The translations under genes were made by a program, and so were the position numbers. From assembly GCF_025370935.1 (NCBI RefSeq), contig NC_133472.1, forward strand, positions 38,103,841 to 38,167,840: 64,000 nt of DNA, in the 5' to 3' direction. Source of the DNA: Choristoneura fumiferana (taxonomy: Eukaryota; Arthropoda; Insecta; Lepidoptera; Tortricidae). Under the pieces are notes generated by a model that was not told where the DNA came from, ran no database searches, and saw only the letters and a list, made by a program, of their open reading frames with translations. The stretch's first letter is position 1, and each line of letters opens with the position of its first letter. Below, in pieces: positions 61,621-64,000 of this stretch.

Positions 61621-62630
61621 ACAGTGTGGAGGTGGAGGAACTGCATAAACTCACATTTCTTGCATAAACGTAACTATCGCGGGTGAGCAAAGTAGTTGTT
61701 TCAGTTCATTGATATGGGCCTCCGCAAAGTAACACCTGATTCATTAAATTAGGTACTTCCTCTCGGTGGGGTTAAAAAGTTCGCTTTGCAGAAAGTGGCC
61801 CTTTACTTTTGCTCGTCAGTGTAAGCCGCCAAGCCCAAAGTGTCTGGCGGACAAAAAACATTGAACAAAGTTATAATTACATGTTTTCCACCAGAACAAT
61901 CTACATTCGCCCCCACCAAAATAGTACAGCCATCTCTCTCCGCCGTCCTCCTCGGAGCGGGACATTAATAAATAGCTTTGAGGGGCGTCTTTTATTATTG
62001 TCATACATAAACAAGTCCCGGAATAACTCTTAGCGCCTTACTAAGAGAGCATTAACGAGAAAATTATTAACCGAACACATAATACTCCTCCCTTTAATTA
62101 GAATAGAGAATGGTTCGACAAGGGTCGGTTGGTCCTGCAAGCTATACAGCCTACTTAGTAGGATCTATTCATATATTAGAAGTAATTAATTGCTACGTGA
62201 CGCTTACGTAAACCGCACGTGGCTTCGACGTAGTACTGTGCAACAACCACTATATATTGACCTCTCCAGGCAAGCAAATGTGTCTCCCGAATATCTCAAC
62301 ATTAAGAAGAGATACGCGCCTCGTATCCCTGATGGGTTCTTGTGGCTAAATATATTCCATCCGGGCTCTTAGGGTAAAATAAAGACCACAATTCAATTAT
62401 GCATTTCACTCGCGCTTACCTATAAATAAAACGTAAGAAGGGGATAAAAGTAAATCACTTTGAAACCTTATGAAATATTGATATTGTGGCGTGCGCTTCA
62501 AGAGTGTACTACTAATCTTTGCGGATTTATTAGCTGAATATAATTAGCTAGATTTATGAATATTCAAATTTAATACCTAAAAAGAAAACTAACGCGGTTA
62601 AGTGGTATTACTTTTAAATGCCTACTATAA
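61621..62630. other. No gene recognised
   Basis: Open frames at 61809-62033 and 62190-62372 show no family motif or splice context. A TTTTGCTCGTCAGTGTAAG word at 61809 recalls the short element at 60434. Confidence 0.45.
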
Positions 62631-62635
62631 GGCAT

Positions 62636-62886
62636 CTTGTACACACACGGTTTATCGCCGTGAAAATCTACGGTTAATTCGCCGCGTGTAGGCACGGTCG
62701 TCAGTGTTGTATGGATCACTATGAAAGCTTGTAGACGTGCACGGTGGCGCCACGGCAGGGCGCCGCGGTCGTGTGCGCCGTGCACGTCTACAAGCTTTCA
62801 TAGTGATCCATACAACACTGACGACCGTGCCTACACGCGGCGAATTAACCGTAGATTTTCACGGCGATAAACCGTGTGTGTACAAG
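62636..62886. mobile_element. Fold-back element with perfect 109-bp arms
   Basis: 62636-62744 (CTTGTACACACACGGTTTAT...) and 62778-62886 are exact reverse complements over 109 bp. The GC-rich loop is 33 bp. Just outside, AAGGCAT and AGGCCTA are near-inverse, so the true ends may extend 5-6 bp more. The 71-codon - strand frame is a by-product. Confidence 0.95.
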
Positions 62887-62892
62887 AGGCCT

Positions 62893-63110
62893 AAAAGAAT
62901 ATAACAACCACCGGCTGAAAACGGGCAAAAATTCGATAGACAAGAGATACGACATGTTCTGTAATACCACCGGGACCCCTGCTGAAGACTGCCAGCTCTG
63001 CACACGTTACGGATTCTCCATACCACAAACCAGTCTACTTACCCAGTTATCCAAAAATCCCTACACAAATCTAGCAGCCTGTGGCTCGGACAATATGGTT
63101 TGTAAACATC
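62893..63110. repeat. Unclassified repeat shared with 39296-39625
   Basis: ATATAACAACCACCGGCTGA, GACAAGAGATACGACATGTT, TACCACCGGGACCCCTGCTG, CAGCTCTGCACACGTTACGG and TATCCAAAAATCCCTACACA, then AATCTAGCAGCCTG. The + strand frame (62876-63247) is not kept in the other copy. On the - strand QGSRWYYRTCRISCLSNFCP aligns loosely with QGFRWYSLEDMSYLSWLEV at 39 kb. Confidence 0.55.
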
Positions 63111-63143
63111 AACATTTTAGAAACCCGTTATACTTAATGTTTT

Positions 63144-63817
63144 TAGGGTTCCGTAGCCAAAATGGCAAAAACGGAACCCTTATAGTTTCGCCATGTCTGT
63201 CTGTCTGTCTGCCGTCCGCGGATTTGCTCAGGGACTATCAATGCTAGAAAGCTGTAATTTTGCACGAATATATATGTAAACTATGCCGACAAAATGGTAT
63301 AATAAATTTTTTTTTAGAGTACCTCCCATAGACTTAAAGTGGGGGTGATTTTTATTTCTCATCCAATCTTGTAGTGTGGGGTATCGTTGGATAGGCTAAA
63401 AGGCTTTTAAAACCATGAGGGGGTTGCTAAGACAATTTTTCGATTCAGTGATTTGTTTGCAAAATATTCAACTTTAAAGTGCAAGGATCACATCATCATC
63501 ATCATCATCATCAAAGTGCAAATTTTCATTAAAATAGCCCCCCCCCCCTCTTAAATCTAAACCGGTGGATGGAAATTTTTTAAGAAATTCAGGATGGTAG
63601 TAAGTATATCAAACTTACAAGGAAAACTATAGCGGTTAAGTTTTCTTGAGAATTATTAGTAGTTTAAGAATAAATACCAGCCTAAGGTATAAAATATACC
63701 TAAACTTGGAATATTCCGTACAAAATATAAAATCCTTAGAAAAATATTACTTATTTTTTTCGTAATGGCTACGTTACCATATTTCGGGCGTGTCCGACAC
63801 GCTCTTGGCCGGTTTTC
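63144..63817 (+). repeat. Dispersed repeat, 'GGGTTCCGTA...GGCCGGTTTT' family, full copy
   Basis: AGGGTTCCGTAGCCAAAATG, CGGAACCCTTATAGTTTCGC and (TGTC)n, then GGCTACGTTACCATATTTCG and CACGCTCTTGGCCGG. It carries a 28-bp insertion at 63485-63512 and a poly-C run near 63540. Confidence 0.88.
63485..63512. mobile_element. 28-bp micro-insertion with 9-bp target-site duplication
   Basis: GGATCAC plus (ATC)n, flanked by AAAGTGCAA on both sides (63476-63484, 63513-63521). Other copies of the host repeat (39813-40423 and 34717-35338) have the site uninterrupted. It is probably an extremely short LINE tail insertion. Confidence 0.8.
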
Positions 63818-64000
63818 ATTTATTTCATTCATTTTTTCAGTCTAATCACGGGATTATTCGTACCGCAGTTCGATGCTGTTAAGCAATAGTGTGTTAACCC
63901 TGATTAATTCTGCAAGACATTATTAATCCTTAGAAAAGGCTTTTTACAGTTGACATTGTATTGCCAATTGACAGTGGATTGACTCAGTATTGCCAAACAG
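63818..64000. other. No gene recognised
   Basis: TTTTTTCAGTCTAATCACGG near 63832 resembles an acceptor, but the frame that follows stops after about 13 codons. Confidence 0.45.

Noticed and set aside
61615..61660. Possible exon after TGTTCTTACAG at 61624
   Set aside because: The frame reads a few Gly codons and ends in a stop; it lies next to a dispersed repeat.
62876..63247. 123-codon open frame on the + strand
   Set aside because: It runs from the end of a fold-back element into the GGGTTCCGTA repeat. The related copy at 39.3 kb does not keep the frame.
63830..63895. Possible exon 6 of the host gene after TTTTTTCAG at 63841
   Set aside because: Reading on from exon 5 in phase 0 gives about 13 polar residues and a stop, unlike the expected C-terminal tail; no donor or conserved motif.

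Overview
The window looks like nuclear DNA of a moth or butterfly (Lepidoptera). It is AT-rich and gene-poor. It is packed with repeat types common in lepidopteran genomes: CR1-type LINE tails ending in (ATC/GAT)n, the 'GGGTTCCGTA...GGCCGGTTTT' family, the 'TTTTGCCCGCGGCTTCGC' family, the 'CCCCCGACGCAAAAAGAGG' family, tRNA-derived SINEs and many palindromic MITE-like elements. The taxon is inferred from these repeats, not from a gene tree.

Only one host gene is well supported. Five small exons on the + strand lie at 33506-33580, 34535-34658, 43951-44036, 53735-53830 and 59059-59121. They join in phase through GT/AG introns of about 1.0, 9.3, 9.7 and 5.2 kb and give 148 codons with no stop. 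The product is a small four-pass membrane protein with a Cys-rich N-terminus, resembling the insect DUF4728/pasiflora-type proteins (family call from memory of its general form). The C-terminal exon was not found and probably lies beyond the window.

Layout. 1-2.1 kb: unassigned and repeat-like DNA. 2.18-6.39 kb: a degraded Ty3/Gypsy-type LTR retrotransposon on the - strand with gag, protease, RT, RNase H and integrase, two frameshifts and a nested 175-bp LINE tail. 6.4-17.4 kb: dispersed repeats and MITEs. 17.49-18.33 kb: a 4 x 210-bp tandem array. 19-24 kb: inverted-repeat elements, a LINE fragment and a fold-back element built on 16-bp repeats. 24.15-26.25 kb: a 2.1-kb non-autonomous DNA transposon with arrays of a GGTACC-centred motif. 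27-30.7 kb: MITEs, SINEs and a perfect 46-bp palindrome. 30.74-33.05 kb: a second 2.3-kb terminal-inverted-repeat element. 33.5-59.1 kb: the host gene, its introns full of repeats, including a LINE C-terminal fragment at 46.5-47.1 kb and a solo LTR at 54.6 kb. 59.1-64 kb: more MITEs, a perfect 109-bp inverted repeat and a 'GGGTTCCGTA' repeat carrying a 28-bp micro-insertion.

No CRISPR array, rRNA gene or convincing functional tRNA gene was seen. The nested insertions, target-site duplications and filled/empty site pairs allow several transposition events to be ordered. Family assignments of repeats come from pattern recognition without a database search.
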